From JAENVT01 sp963805445 (GTDB taxonomy: Bacteria > Actinomycetota > Acidimicrobiia > Acidimicrobiales > Ilumatobacteraceae), in assembly GCA_963805445.1 (NCBI GenBank), contig CAWDUI010000038.1:186001-250000 (forward strand): a stretch of 64,000 nt of DNA, in the 5' to 3' direction. The stretch's first letter is position 1. Each line of letters opens with the position of its first letter. Below are positions 38,670 through 48,239 of this stretch, one piece after another. The position numbers were made by a program, and so were the translations under genes. Under the pieces are notes generated by a model. It was not told where the DNA came from. It saw nothing but the letters and a program-made list of their open reading frames with translations, and did not search any database.

Positions 38670-39692
38670 GTGGCCTACCTGAAGCACGGATTTCAACAAT
38701 TCGACCAGCAGCAGGCCGATGCGGTGCGCCGCGTCGTGGCTGCTCGGACGCCCGTCGATGCCCGCGAGCGCGACTCGATCGCCGCGTTCCTTGCTGCCCT
38801 TGGCACGCTGAAGCATCCGTTCGACGAGCTTGCGTCGCCGACCCACGTCACCGCCTCGGCCATCGTCACCGGTGATGCCGGCGTCGTGTTGCATCTCCAC
38901 AAGCGTCTGGCGATCTGGCTGCAGCCGGGCGGCCACATCGATGCCGGCGAGCAGCCGTGGGAGGCGGCGCAGCGCGAGACACGAGAAGAGACCGGCCTGC
39001 CGGTGGTCCCGGGCGACGATCCGTCCGCACTCGTCCACGTCGACGTGCATCCCGGGCCCCGCGGCCACACCCATCTCGACCTTCGCTATCACCTCAGCGC
39101 CCCCTCGGTCGCGCCGTCCCCGCCGGAGGGAGAGAGCCAGGAGGTTCGCTGGTTCACGTGGGCAGAGGCGATCGCGATGGCCGAGCCGGGGTTGGAGGGA
39201 GTGTTGCGCGCACTCCAGCCTGGGTCACCGAGGCAACCCATCCTGCGCCAGGCAACCGCGACCGACGCTGCGGCATGTGCCCGGGTGTACGTGCGCTCCA
39301 AGGCGTTCGGGCTCCCCGAGGTGCCCGAAGTTCACACCGAGCCCGAGATCGCCGCCTGGATCGGTGACGTCGCCATTCCCACCATGGATGTGTGGGTTGC
39401 CGACCTCGACGGTGTGGTGGTCGGCCAGATGATGCTGGCCCCGGGTTGGCTGCATCACCTCTACATCGATCCGTCGTGGATGGGCCGAGGGCTCGGCGAT
39501 CGATTCATGGCCCTTGCCCGCCAACGCCAGCCGGGCGATCTACAGCTGTGGGCGTTCCAGACCAACACGCGGGCCTGCCGGTTCTACGAGCGTCACGGCT
39601 TCGCGGCGCTCGAGTTCACCGATGGTGCGGGGAACGAAGAGCACTGGCCCGACGTGCGCTACGGGGCAGCTCGGGGTGGAACACCCGGGTAG
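38670..39692 (+). CDS. NUDIX hydrolase fused to a GNAT acetyltransferase
   Basis: 340 residues, intact, from GTG 38670. The N-terminal NUDIX domain has the full box GHIDAGEQPWEAAQRETREE followed by TGL (Gx5Ex7REUxEExGU). The C-terminal GNAT domain includes DVWVADLDGVVVGQMML, LYIDPSWMGRGLGDRFMALA for the acetyl-CoA loop and FQTNTRACRFYERHGF. A AGGAG lies 12 bases before the start. The predicted activities are hydrolysis of a nucleoside-diphosphate derivative and acylation of an unknown amine. It is followed at once by the leaderless LacI gene. Confidence 0.85.
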   Translation: MAYLKHGFQQFDQQQADAVRRVVAARTPVDARERDSIAAFLAALGTLKHPFDELASPTHVTASAIVTGDAGVVLHLHKRLAIWLQPGGHIDAGEQPWEAAQRETREETGLPVVPGDDPSALVHVDVHPGPRGHTHLDLRYHLSAPSVAPSPPEGESQEVRWFTWAEAIAMAEPGLEGVLRALQPGSPRQPILRQATATDAAACARVYVRSKAFGLPEVPEVHTEPEIAAWIGDVAIPTMDVWVADLDGVVVGQMMLAPGWLHHLYIDPSWMGRGLGDRFMALARQRQPGDLQLWAFQTNTRACRFYERHGFAALEFTDGAGNEEHWPDVRYGAARGGTPG

Positions 39693-39695
39693 GGT
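39690..39695 (+). promoter_or_regulatory. -10 hexamer TAGGGT for leaderless LacI-family gene
   Basis: TAGGGT ends six bases before ATG 39702. It overlaps the stop codon of the preceding gene. No ribosome-binding site lies between, supporting a leaderless mRNA. Confidence 0.5.
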
Positions 39696-39701
39696 TTCCA
39701 C

Positions 39702-40719
39702 ATGGCCACCATGGCGCAAGTCGCCAAACACGCCGGAGTCGGCATCGGCACGGTGTCGCCGCGTGATGAGTGGCAGCACCAAGGTCAGCGAGTCGACACG
39801 CATCAAGGTACAGACCTCTGCAGCGGAGCTCGGCTACCGCCGACCCAGAAAACATCGCGCTGAACAGGGGAAAGGCGGCCGACTGGTCGCCGTACTGGTG
39901 CCGTTCTTCGACGAGAAGTCGGCGTTTCAGCGCATCCGCGGCGTTGTCTTGCGGCTTGCCCCGCACGGCTGCGCGGTGGTGTTGCACAACGTGGAATCAC
40001 CAGAACAAGCTCGCGCCAAGTTGGTGGAACTTCCACGCAACGCAGTTCTCGACGGCCTGATCGTGATGTCGTTGCCGCTCGTCGGAGACGAGGGCGAGCG
40101 ACTGATCAACGCCCGGTTCCCGACGGTGTTGGTCGATACGTCGTATGTCGGGCTACCCAGTGTGCGCATCGACGATCGAGCGGGTGGAGCGCTGGCCACG
40201 CGGCATCTCATCGCCCTCGGTCACGAGCGGATTGCGTTCGTCAGCGAGCCGCCGCACAACGCCTTCGGCTTCGTCGCCGGAGCGCACCGCGAAGAGGGCT
40301 TCCGGGCGACGATGGCCGGTGCCGGGCTGGACGTTCCGGTCTCGTACGTGCGGTACGGCGCATTCCTCCACTCGGCGGCAAAGCGAATGGCCACCGAACT
40401 GTTGTTGCTGCCGGATCGCCCGACCGCAATCGTCGCCGCGTCCGACGTGCAAGCCATCGGTTGCCTCGAGGCGGCAGCACAACTCGGTATTCTCGTTCCC
40501 GAGGAGTTGTCGGTCGTCGGATACGACGACATCGATCTCGCCGGTCTGATGGGCCTGTCGACCGTCCGCCAGCCACTGGTCCATTCGGGAGAGCGGGGCG
40601 CCGACCTCGTCCTCGAAGCGATCTCGATGCGAAATCGTCAGCCGAACACCGAGATGCTGGAATTGGAGCTCGTGGTGCGGGCGACCACCGCAGCAGCGAA
40701 ACGAGAGGGGACACGATGA
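39702..40719 (+). CDS. LacI-family transcriptional regulator (one frameshift)
   Basis: The N-terminal HTH reads MAQVAKHAGVGIGTVS, and after a frame change near 39758 continues RVMSGSTKVSESTRIKVQTS and AAELGYR. The periplasmic-binding-like effector domain follows (VAVLVPFFDEKSAFQRIRGV, RIDDRAGGALATRHLIALGH, GYDDIDLAGLMGLSTVRQP). It is translationally coupled by ATGA to the GH13 gene and lies near an alpha-glucoside ABC transporter, so it most likely senses that sugar and controls the cluster. Confidence 0.85.
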
Positions 40720-42422
40720 CCGAGGCCGGTATGCACGACTCAGGCACCAGATTGTGGTGGCAGGACGCGGTGGTCTATCAGCTCTATCCGCGATCGTTCG
40801 CCGACAGCAACGGCGACGGAATCGGCGACTTCGAGGGGATCCGCAGCCATCTCGATCACCTACGCGACCTGGGCGTCGATGCGATCTGGTTGTCGCCATG
40901 CTTCCCGTCGCCGCAAGCCGACCACGGCTACGACGTCGCCGACTACTTCGACATCGAGCCGATGTACGGGACCCTCGCCGACTTCGACCGCACCTTGGCC
41001 GAGGCCAAGCAGCGCGGCATCCGCATCATGCTCGACATCGTCCCCAATCACTGCAGCTCCGACCACGCCTGGTTCCAGGCGGCCGTGAAGGCAGGCCCGG
41101 GCTCGCCGGAGCGGGCGCGGTACTGGTTCAAGGACGGCAGGGGCCCGAACGGCGACGAGCCACCGAACAACTGGAGGGCCATCTTCGGCGGCCCGGCGTG
41201 GACGAGGGTCACCGAAGCCGACGGCACGCCTGGTCAGTGGTACGAGCACACGTTCACGCCGGGCCAGCCCGATTTCAACTGGTACAACCAGGACGTCATC
41301 GACTACTTCGACCGCATGCTGACCTTCTGGTTCGACCGCGGCGTCGAGGGCATCCGCGTCGACGCTGTCCCGGTGCTCGGCAAGCATCCCGACTTGCCCG
41401 ATTCGCCGCCCGCGCCGTCCGGGCTGACCGACGGCCAGCAATGGCGCTACAACATCTACGGGCACTTCTACCCGACGGCGCACGACGTGTGGAAGCGGTG
41501 GCGGCGACTGATCGAGGAGTACGAGCGCACCCACCCCGGCCGCCACCTGGTGACGATCAGCGAGTCGTACGGCGCGCCGGAGGAGCTGATGAAGTACATG
41601 CAGGGCGACGAGTTCCACCAGTCGTTCGCCTTCGACCTGATGCTGATCACCTGGCAGGCCAAGCCGATGCGCGACGCCATCGCCGGCTCGCTCGACATGC
41701 TCGCCACCGTTGGTGGCGCGCCGGCATGGACGCAGAACAACCACGACACGCAACGCATCGTCACCCGCCTGGGTCGGCTCAACGCCAACGACCCGGCGGC
41801 GTGGACGGGCAACAACCTGGTGTACGTCGATGCGCCGATCGACCTCGAGCTCGGTCGCCGGCGGGCCCGCGCCGCGATCACCCTGACCGCCGCGCTCCCC
41901 GGCGCGCTGTACCTGTACCAGGGCGAGGAGATGGGTCTCGAGGAGTATCTCGACATGCCCGCCGAGGCCCGCCAGGATCCGCTGTTCGTGCGCTCCGGCG
42001 GCACCGAGCTGGGGCGCGACGGGTGCCGTGTTCCGCTGCCGTGGACCAGCGACCCGGCGACGTCGTTCGGGTTCTCGCCGGCGGGTAGCGCTGCGCCATG
42101 GCTACCGCAGCCGCCGACATGGGGGGAGCACTCGGTGGAGCGCGAGGCAGCCGACCCGCAGTCGATGTTGGCCTGGTACAAGACCCTGCTGGCCCACCGC
42201 CCGCTGTTGACGGGCGGCCTGACGTGGGTCGAGGTCGACCTCCCGGAGTGCCTGGCTTTCGAGCGCGACGACGTGCTGATCGTCACCAACTTCGGCGGCG
42301 AGGCTGTGGACCTGCCGGCCGAGCTCACTGCCGGTCGCAGCGTGATCCTGGCAACACAGCCCGACGCGACAGCGATGTACCTGCCATCCGACACTTGTAT
42401 GTGGTTGTCGCCGATTCACTGA
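40716..42422 (+). CDS. GH13 alpha-glucosidase
   Basis: 568 residues, intact, with an ATGA overlap to the LacI gene. The conserved GH13 regions are present: DIVPNHCSSDHAWF (region I), GIRVDAVPVL with the nucleophile Asp (II), VTISESYGAPEE with the acid/base Glu (III) and TQNNHDTQRIV (IV). The opening WWQDAVVYQLYPRSFADSNG is that of oligo-1,6-/alpha-glucosidases. No signal peptide, so it acts in the cytoplasm on sugars imported by the nearby ABC transporter. It converges with the permease genes after about 30 bases. Confidence 0.9.
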   Translation: MTEAGMHDSGTRLWWQDAVVYQLYPRSFADSNGDGIGDFEGIRSHLDHLRDLGVDAIWLSPCFPSPQADHGYDVADYFDIEPMYGTLADFDRTLAEAKQRGIRIMLDIVPNHCSSDHAWFQAAVKAGPGSPERARYWFKDGRGPNGDEPPNNWRAIFGGPAWTRVTEADGTPGQWYEHTFTPGQPDFNWYNQDVIDYFDRMLTFWFDRGVEGIRVDAVPVLGKHPDLPDSPPAPSGLTDGQQWRYNIYGHFYPTAHDVWKRWRRLIEEYERTHPGRHLVTISESYGAPEELMKYMQGDEFHQSFAFDLMLITWQAKPMRDAIAGSLDMLATVGGAPAWTQNNHDTQRIVTRLGRLNANDPAAWTGNNLVYVDAPIDLELGRRRARAAITLTAALPGALYLYQGEEMGLEEYLDMPAEARQDPLFVRSGGTELGRDGCRVPLPWTSDPATSFGFSPAGSAAPWLPQPPTWGEHSVEREAADPQSMLAWYKTLLAHRPLLTGGLTWVEVDLPECLAFERDDVLIVTNFGGEAVDLPAELTAGRSVILATQPDATAMYLPSDTCMWLSPIH

Positions 42423-42455
42423 GCCTCGACGGGGAGCGAGGAGGACCTCGCCGGT

Positions 42456-43427
42456 TCAGCCCTTGACGGAACCCGCCAGCAGGCCGCGCACGAAGTATCG
42501 CTGGAGTGCGAAGAACACGACGAGCGGCAAGATCATCGCCACCATTCCGGCGGCGGTGAGCAGTTGCCACGATTGGCCGCGGGTGCCGGTCATCTCGGCG
42601 AGGTGGGCCGTGAGCGGAACGTTGTCGGTTCCGCCGTAGACCTTGCCGACCAAGTAGTCGTTCCAGATCCACATGAACTGGAAGATCGAGAGTGACGCGA
42701 TCGCCGGCACCGTCAACGGAATGATCAGCCGGATGAAAACCGTCGCGTGCCCGGCACCATCGACCCGCGCCGCTTCGATGATCTCGCGCGGCAGCGTCGA
42801 GACGAAGATCTTGAGGATGAAGATGCAGAACGGCATCCCGAAGCAGCAGTGGGCGATCCAGATGGCAGCGGCACTGTTGTTGAGGTGCATGTAGGGAATG
42901 ATCGTGACCGAGCCGATGTGTGCCCCGCCGGTGAACAGACGCAGCAACGGGATGAGGGCCATCTGCAACGGCACCATCAGCAAGGCGACGACGGCGACGA
43001 ACAACCAGTCGCGCCCCTTGAACTTCATCCACGAGAACGCATATGCAGCGAGCAGGGCGATGCCGACCGACAGCACCGTTGCCGGAATCGTGATCTTCAA
43101 CGAGGTGAGGAAGAAATGGGCGAGGTTCTCGTTGCCGGGTGCCGATGAGAGAACCGTGCGGTAGTTGTCGAGCGTGACGGAGGGGTGCAGGAAGATCGAC
43201 CACCAGCCGGTGGTCTTGACCGCGAGTTCTGGCCGGAACGACGACACGAACAGCCCGAAGGTCGGGACCGTCCAGAAGAAGACCAACGCGTAGACGAGCC
43301 AGCGGCCGGTGGGACTGGTGAGCGTGGCGCTGACCGATCGTCCGAGCGGCTCGCCGCCCATCGCTTTGTCGGCTGAACCCAACTCGACGATCGGAGTGTT
43401 TCGTACGGGGACATCTGCCATGGTCAT
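42456..43427 (-). CDS. ABC sugar permease, MalG-type
   Basis: 323 residues with six hydrophobic segments (LVYALVFFWTVPTFGLFVSS first). The EAA loop reads PREIIEAARVDGAGHATVFI. It ends ALQRYFVRGLLAGSVKG, the classic MalG-like tail. The start overlaps the MalF-type stop (ATGA). It is predicted to form the transport channel with the 43424 product and to be energised by the 46091 ATPase. Confidence 0.9.
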   Translation of the reverse strand: MTMADVPVRNTPIVELGSADKAMGGEPLGRSVSATLTSPTGRWLVYALVFFWTVPTFGLFVSSFRPELAVKTTGWWSIFLHPSVTLDNYRTVLSSAPGNENLAHFFLTSLKITIPATVLSVGIALLAAYAFSWMKFKGRDWLFVAVVALLMVPLQMALIPLLRLFTGGAHIGSVTIIPYMHLNNSAAAIWIAHCCFGMPFCIFILKIFVSTLPREIIEAARVDGAGHATVFIRLIIPLTVPAIASLSIFQFMWIWNDYLVGKVYGGTDNVPLTAHLAEMTGTRGQSWQLLTAAGMVAMILPLVVFFALQRYFVRGLLAGSVKG

Positions 43428-44449
43428 GCTGCCATCATCTCCTCGGCTCGGGCCTGGGCGCGGCGGTTGAGAACGACTACGGGGACTACGAGGACGAAGA
43501 TCACCACGGCGAGGGCCGACCCGAGACCGTCGCGGCCCTGCACGAACTTGGTGACGTAGAACTGATTGGCGATCGTGCCAGTGCCGAAGTTGCCGCCGGT
43601 GGTGGCGGCGATGATGTCGAAGGCCTTCAGACCGGCGATCGTGGTGGTCGTCGCCACCGTGATGATGGTGGCCCGGATGTACGGCAGCGTGACCTTGTAG
43701 AAGGCCTGCCGGTTCGTCGCCCCGTCGACCTTCGCAGCCTCGATCAACGAATCGGGCACGCCCTTGATCGCCGCCGAGAAGATGACCGTGGCGAAGCCCG
43801 CCGACGCCCAGATGAAGATGACGATCAACAAGAAGGTGTTGAACCCCGGAGCATTCTGCGGTGGCGTGAGGCCGGCCAAGCCACGTTCGATGAACCAGCT
43901 ACGTTGCCCGTCGCCGCCAAGGCTGCTGGGCAGGCCGGGAATCGCCTTGGTGACCTGGTTGAGCAACCCGACCTTGAACGGCGGCCCGTCATAGACGAAC
44001 CGCCAGATCACACCGGCCCCCACCAGCGAGACGGCGCCAGGAATGAAGATCGCTGACTTCGCGGCCTTCTCGCCGTGCATGCCGTCGGCAAAGCGGGCGA
44101 CAGCGAGGCCGACGATCACGGTGACCGTGGTACCCACCAAGACCCACGTGAGGCTGTTGATCACTGTCAGCCGGGTGCCGGCCGTGGTGAAGATCTCGTG
44201 GTAGTTGTCGAGCCCGATGAACTTCTTGCTGTTGTTGTCGAGCAGGCTGACGTAGATCGTGCGGATCGCCGGCACCACCAGACCGACGATCATCAGCACG
44301 GCGGCGGGGAACAAGAAGATGAAGATCTTGCTGCGTTCACTCCAGCGAGTGGGCAGCAGCTTGGTGAGCCAGTACAGACCCCCGAGCACGGCGATCAGGC
44401 CCCCGATGCCGACACCCACGATGACCAAGGCGGTTATCAGATCCCCCAC
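43424..44449 (-). CDS. ABC sugar permease, MalF-type
   Basis: 341 residues from GTG 44449, behind GGAGGGG; in-frame codons up to 44512 are discounted. Membrane helices include LITALVIVGVGIGGLIAVLG and IFIFLFPAAVLMIVGLVVPA. The EAA-loop motif reads PDSLIEAAKVDGATNRQAFY. The C-terminus is NRRAQARAEEMMAA. It lies between the binding-protein and MalG-type genes in one operon. Confidence 0.9.
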   Translation of the reverse strand: MGDLITALVIVGVGIGGLIAVLGGLYWLTKLLPTRWSERSKIFIFLFPAAVLMIVGLVVPAIRTIYVSLLDNNSKKFIGLDNYHEIFTTAGTRLTVINSLTWVLVGTTVTVIVGLAVARFADGMHGEKAAKSAIFIPGAVSLVGAGVIWRFVYDGPPFKVGLLNQVTKAIPGLPSSLGGDGQRSWFIERGLAGLTPPQNAPGFNTFLLIVIFIWASAGFATVIFSAAIKGVPDSLIEAAKVDGATNRQAFYKVTLPYIRATIITVATTTTIAGLKAFDIIAATTGGNFGTGTIANQFYVTKFVQGRDGLGSALAVVIFVLVVPVVVLNRRAQARAEEMMAA

Positions 44450-44534
44450 AGGTTCCCCTCCATCTACCAAAACGAGCGAGGGGATCGAGCCGAAACCCGA
44501 CCCCCTCGTCAAACTACTCGTTACACGCGCAGTG

Positions 44535-45938
44535 CTATGACGTCGGCCAACTCTTCTCGACGTTGTTCAAGAAGTCGTCGGTGCTACCACCCACGACCCA
44601 TGCCGTGACTTCGGTCCAGAAGGTGCCGGAGCCGACTGCGCCGGGCATCTGGTCGGAACCATCGAAGCGGAAGATGTCAGCGTTCTTCTGCAGGTCGGCG
44701 ACCGCCTTCAGGAACGGATCGGTGACCTTGCTGGTGTCGATGTTCTTGTTCGGCGACAGCTCGTGCCGCGTGTCGAGGACCTGCTGCTGGTAGTCGACGG
44801 AACCCGTGTAGCGCACCACGTCGAAGCTCTCCGGCTTGTTGGTGCCGGCGGCGTAGATGTCGCCGGCGCCGAGGAGGTACTTCGGGCCACTCGCCGGGCT
44901 GGGCAGGTAGAAGAACCAGATGTCGCCGTCAGGGGCGATCTTGGTGCCTTCTGGCCACAGCGTCGAGTAGAAGCTCGCCTGGCGGTGCATGTAGCAGTTG
45001 CCGGTGAGGATCGGCAGGCCGCCCTCTTCGAACTTGGTGGTGGCAATGGCCTTCACCAGTGCGTCGCCGCCGAGGTAGTCAGGGTTCTTCACGTAGGCGC
45101 CGACTGCATCGACCGCGGCCTTGACCTTGGGGTCGTTGAACGGGATCTCGTGGTTGACCCATTGGTCGTAGACCTTCTCACCGTTGATGCGCATCATGAA
45201 GTCTTCGATCCAGTCGGTGAGCACCCAGCCGGTGGCGACACCGGAAGCGGCACCCACGCACCATGGGGTCTTCTTGTCGGTGACCAACTTGTCGGACAGC
45301 GCCTTCATCTCTTCGAGCGTCGTCGGGACGGTGTAGCCGCCGTCGGTGAACGCCTTCGGGCTGTACCAGACGAGCGACTTGACGTTGGAGCGACCTGGCA
45401 TGCCGTAGATCTTGTCGCCGACGGTGCTGTACACGTCCCAGCCGGAGATGAAGTCGTTGCTGGTGTGGGCGGCGACGTCAGCCGGCAACTCGAACAGGTA
45501 ACCCTTGGCGACCGAGCTGGCCAGCAGGCCGGGCTGCGGGAAGTCGATCACGTCGGGGGCGTTGCCGCCCTCGAGGCGAAGGTTGACGTCCTGCTCGAAG
45601 TTCTTGGTGCCCTCCCAGACGATCTTCACACCGGTGCAGTCGACCAGAGGCTGGTACGCACCGACGAAGTCGGGGATCGGGTGGTCGTTGGCGCTGTCGA
45701 CAACAGGCGACAGGACGTGCACTTCCTTGCCGGCGTACTGCTGCGAGCACTTGATCTCGCCGTTGAGGATGCTGTCGCCGCCAGCCGACGGAGCGGCGGT
45801 GGTCGCGGCACCGCCGGTTGTGCCGGCGGTTGTACCGGCGGCATCTGTCGGTGTTGACGACTTCGTGTCGCTGCCGCAGGCGGCAATGACGAGTCCGGCT
45901 ATACACAGTGCGCCGAATGCACTTCTTCGTGTTTTCAT
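44535..45938 (-). CDS. ABC sugar-binding lipoprotein (alpha-glucoside type)
   Basis: 467 residues, intact. Lipoprotein signal AFGALCIAGLVIAACGSD with the lipobox Cys, then a Thr/Ala-rich linker. The mature part is a family 1 extracellular solute-binding protein (KIVWEGTKNFEQDVNLRLEG, NAPDVIDFPQPGLLA, KSLVWYSPKAFTDGGY). It is tethered on the outer face of the membrane and hands sugar to the permeases encoded downstream. The promoter region is shared with the divergent ATPase gene and contains inverted repeats. Confidence 0.9.
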   Translation of the reverse strand: MKTRRSAFGALCIAGLVIAACGSDTKSSTPTDAAGTTAGTTGGAATTAAPSAGGDSILNGEIKCSQQYAGKEVHVLSPVVDSANDHPIPDFVGAYQPLVDCTGVKIVWEGTKNFEQDVNLRLEGGNAPDVIDFPQPGLLASSVAKGYLFELPADVAAHTSNDFISGWDVYSTVGDKIYGMPGRSNVKSLVWYSPKAFTDGGYTVPTTLEEMKALSDKLVTDKKTPWCVGAASGVATGWVLTDWIEDFMMRINGEKVYDQWVNHEIPFNDPKVKAAVDAVGAYVKNPDYLGGDALVKAIATTKFEEGGLPILTGNCYMHRQASFYSTLWPEGTKIAPDGDIWFFYLPSPASGPKYLLGAGDIYAAGTNKPESFDVVRYTGSVDYQQQVLDTRHELSPNKNIDTSKVTDPFLKAVADLQKNADIFRFDGSDQMPGAVGSGTFWTEVTAWVVGGSTDDFLNNVEKSWPTS

Positions 45939-45983
45939 CTAATTCCCCCTCAGGAACAACCAAGCTTTGGGACGTGGTGGAAA

Positions 45984-46016
45984 GTCGATGGAAATTCCTG
46001 GAGAAGTTCCATCGAC
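45984..46016. promoter_or_regulatory. Inverted repeat between divergent transporter genes, putative operator
   Basis: GTCGATGGAA (45984-45993) and TTCCATCGAC (46007-46016) are perfect 10-base arms around a 13-base spacer. They sit between the binding-protein and ATPase starts. They could be a LacI-type operator or an mRNA hairpin in the binding-protein leader. Confidence 0.5.
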
Positions 46017-46034
46017 GGGCACCATAGCATGTTG

Positions 46035-46045
46035 GTTCGCCGAAC
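46035..46045. promoter_or_regulatory. Palindrome GTTCGCCGAAC
   Basis: An 11-base odd-centred palindrome about 45 bases upstream of the ATPase start and 97 bases from the binding-protein start. It is a second candidate operator for the divergent sugar-transport promoters. It is not a SOS box, because the arms are inverted relative to CGAAC-N4-GTTCG. Confidence 0.4.
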
Positions 46046-46090
46046 GGAAAGAGCTATGCAAGACTTCCCGGCGAACCTGAGGGGGGTCCT

Positions 46091-47236
46091 GTGGCGACAA
46101 TCACATTGAATGACATCGACAAGGTGTACGAGAACGGCTTCCGGGCGGTCTCCAATCTGTCTCTCGATATCGAAGATGGCGAGTTCCTCGTGCTCGTCGG
46201 TCCGTCGGGCTGTGGAAAGTCGACGGCGCTACGAATGATCGCCGGCCTCGAATCGATCACCGGTGGCGAGCTGCGAATCGGGGACCGCGTCGTCAACGAC
46301 CTCGAGCCGAAAGATCGCGACATCGCCATGGTCTTCCAGTCGTACGCGCTGTACCCGCACCTGACCGTGCGCGACAACATCGCGTTTGCGCTCAAGCTGG
46401 CCAAGATGCCCAAGGAAGAAATCGAGCGACGCGTCAGCGACGCCGCTCAGACGCTCGAGCTCACCGACAACCTCGACCGCAAGCCCGCTCAGTTGTCGGG
46501 CGGCCAGCGGCAACGTGTTGCCATGGGTCGGGCCATCGTTCGCCAGCCACAGGCCTTCTTGATGGACGAGCCGTTGTCGAACCTCGACGCCAAGCTGCGC
46601 GTTCAGATGCGTGGTGAGATCGCCAGGCTTCAACACGAGCTCAACACGACGACCGTGTACGTCACCCACGACCAGATCGAGGCGATGACCATGGGCGATC
46701 GCGTCGCCGTGATGTCGAAGGGCACGCTGATGCAGGTCGACTCGCCGCAGAACCTGTACGACCGGCCCGCCAACCTGTTCGTCGCCGCGTTCATCGGTTC
46801 GCCACAGATGAACCTGCTGCGCGCCGGCTACCAGTCCGGACCCGGGGGCGGCACGCTTCGCTTGGGCTCGTCGACCATCACGCTCGCCGAAGCGCCGGAA
46901 ACGCTGGCCAAGTACTCCGGAAGCGAAGTGGCCGTCGGGATCCGGCCGGAGCACCTCAGTGAGGCCGTCGCCGGTTCCACCGGCAACACGATCAGTGGAA
47001 AGGTCACCGTCCGCGAGGGCCTCGGCTCGGAAGTGATCCTCCACATCGACGTCGACGCACCCGGCGTCGATACCGACGACATCCGCGACGCGACGGAAGG
47101 CCACGCCGAACTCCAGTCAGTGTCGGCCCGGCTTCCACCGACCACCCAACTGCGTGTCGACGACACCGTGACCCTGCAGGTCGAGGCGGCGCAGATGCAT
47201 CTGTTCGATCTGCTCACCGGTCTCGCCATCCGCTGA
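46091..47236 (+). CDS. ABC transporter ATPase, MsmK/UgpC type
   Basis: 381 residues, intact. Walker A VGPSGCGKSTALRM, Q-loop VFQSYALYPHLTV, signature QLSGGQRQRVAMGRAIV, Walker B FLMDEPLSNLDAKLR and switch His VTHDQIEAMT. The C-terminal TOBE-like domain (EVAVGIRPEHLSEAVAGS) marks the MsmK/UgpC group, which often serves several sugar importers. It energises the MalF/MalG-type permeases, transcribed divergently. GTG start at 46091 after a GGGGGG box. Confidence 0.9.
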   Translation: MATITLNDIDKVYENGFRAVSNLSLDIEDGEFLVLVGPSGCGKSTALRMIAGLESITGGELRIGDRVVNDLEPKDRDIAMVFQSYALYPHLTVRDNIAFALKLAKMPKEEIERRVSDAAQTLELTDNLDRKPAQLSGGQRQRVAMGRAIVRQPQAFLMDEPLSNLDAKLRVQMRGEIARLQHELNTTTVYVTHDQIEAMTMGDRVAVMSKGTLMQVDSPQNLYDRPANLFVAAFIGSPQMNLLRAGYQSGPGGGTLRLGSSTITLAEAPETLAKYSGSEVAVGIRPEHLSEAVAGSTGNTISGKVTVREGLGSEVILHIDVDAPGVDTDDIRDATEGHAELQSVSARLPPTTQLRVDDTVTLQVEAAQMHLFDLLTGLAIR

Positions 47237-47246
47237 TCAGCGACGC

Positions 47247-48239
47247 CTACTCGGCCGGTTGTCGTGAGTACTTTGCTGCCGGGACGCTGAGGCTGAACGT
47301 CGTTCCCTGGTCGTCGACGCAGTCGGCCGACCATCCGCTGTCGTACAACACCGGTTCGTCGGCGTGGCCACCGTGCTCGCGAACGTGGGCGACCGCGGCA
47401 TGGATGTCGTCGACGACGAACCACAGTCGGGCACGGGTCGAGGCGTGCGCTTCGACCTCGCTGACCGCGCCGGGCGGCGCCGAGATGTTGGCGACGTGTC
47501 CTTGTTCGGGGTCGGGGAACTGCCATCCCAGCACGGCGCCGAAGAACGCCTTGGCCCTGGCCAGGGCATGCACGGGCAAGGTGAAGTAGTAGAGATCGCC
47601 CTGGCCGTGGTGCTTCAGTTGCCTGCTCTCGATCAGTTCGTAGCCTTCGTCGCGGCTGGCGTTGGCATACCCGGCGCGGTCGAACCCGGCGATCGGCGTG
47701 CTCAGCGTCCAGCGATGACCGAACGGGTCGGCGACCCAGCCCATGCGGTGGCCGTGGAACTGATCGGCGACGGGCCGCACCACGGTGGCGCCGGCGGCAA
47801 CGGCTCGGGCGAACGATGCGTCGACATCGGCAACGTCGATGGTGAACGAGCACGTCGGCCCGCCGCGGGTCTCCGGCCCGAGCACGTCGATCTCCGGGTA
47901 CTCGTCGGCGATCATCAACTTGCTCGACCCGATCTCGATCTCGCTGTGGCCGACGCGTCCGTCGTCGCCCACCAGGCGGCTGAGCTCCACCGCCCCGAAC
48001 GCCTCGGCGTAGAACTCCAGCGCGGCTGCGGCGTTGCGCACGGTGATGTACGCGGTGATCGTCTGTTGCGGCGTGCGAGCCTGTGATTGCGGCTCGTCGT
48101 GCAATTCGCCCTGCATGGCTCGGTGTGCTTCGGCGTTCCTGATGGTGGTCGTCAACACGCGTCGGAGCTCGTCGGTGAACTCGGGACGCGGGTCCAACGG
48201 TTCGTCGATGATGCGCAGGGCGTCGAATGGATCGGTCAT
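47247..48239 (-). CDS. Tandem VOC (glyoxalase-like) protein coupled to an ECF sigma factor
   Basis: 330 residues, intact. A short N-terminal helical stretch (DPFDALRIIDEPLDPRPEFT) precedes two VOC domains: ITAYITVRNAAAALEFYAEA...RMGWVADPFGHRWTL and LYYFTLPVHALARAKAFFGA...DDQGTTFSLSVP. The ATG overlaps the sigma-factor stop (ATGA), and this sigma-VOC pairing recurs in actinobacteria. The VOC protein may sense a small molecule and modulate the sigma factor, though no classical anti-sigma domain is evident. Confidence 0.8.
   Translation of the reverse strand: MTDPFDALRIIDEPLDPRPEFTDELRRVLTTTIRNAEAHRAMQGELHDEPQSQARTPQQTITAYITVRNAAAALEFYAEAFGAVELSRLVGDDGRVGHSEIEIGSSKLMIADEYPEIDVLGPETRGGPTCSFTIDVADVDASFARAVAAGATVVRPVADQFHGHRMGWVADPFGHRWTLSTPIAGFDRAGYANASRDEGYELIESRQLKHHGQGDLYYFTLPVHALARAKAFFGAVLGWQFPDPEQGHVANISAPPGAVSEVEAHASTRARLWFVVDDIHAAVAHVREHGGHADEPVLYDSGWSADCVDDQGTTFSLSVPAAKYSRQPAE

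Noticed and set aside
46035..46045. GTTCGCCGAAC as a possible SOS box
   Set aside because: The half-sites are GTTCG then CGAAC with a one-base centre, the inverse order to CGAAC-N4-GTTCG, so LexA binding is not expected.
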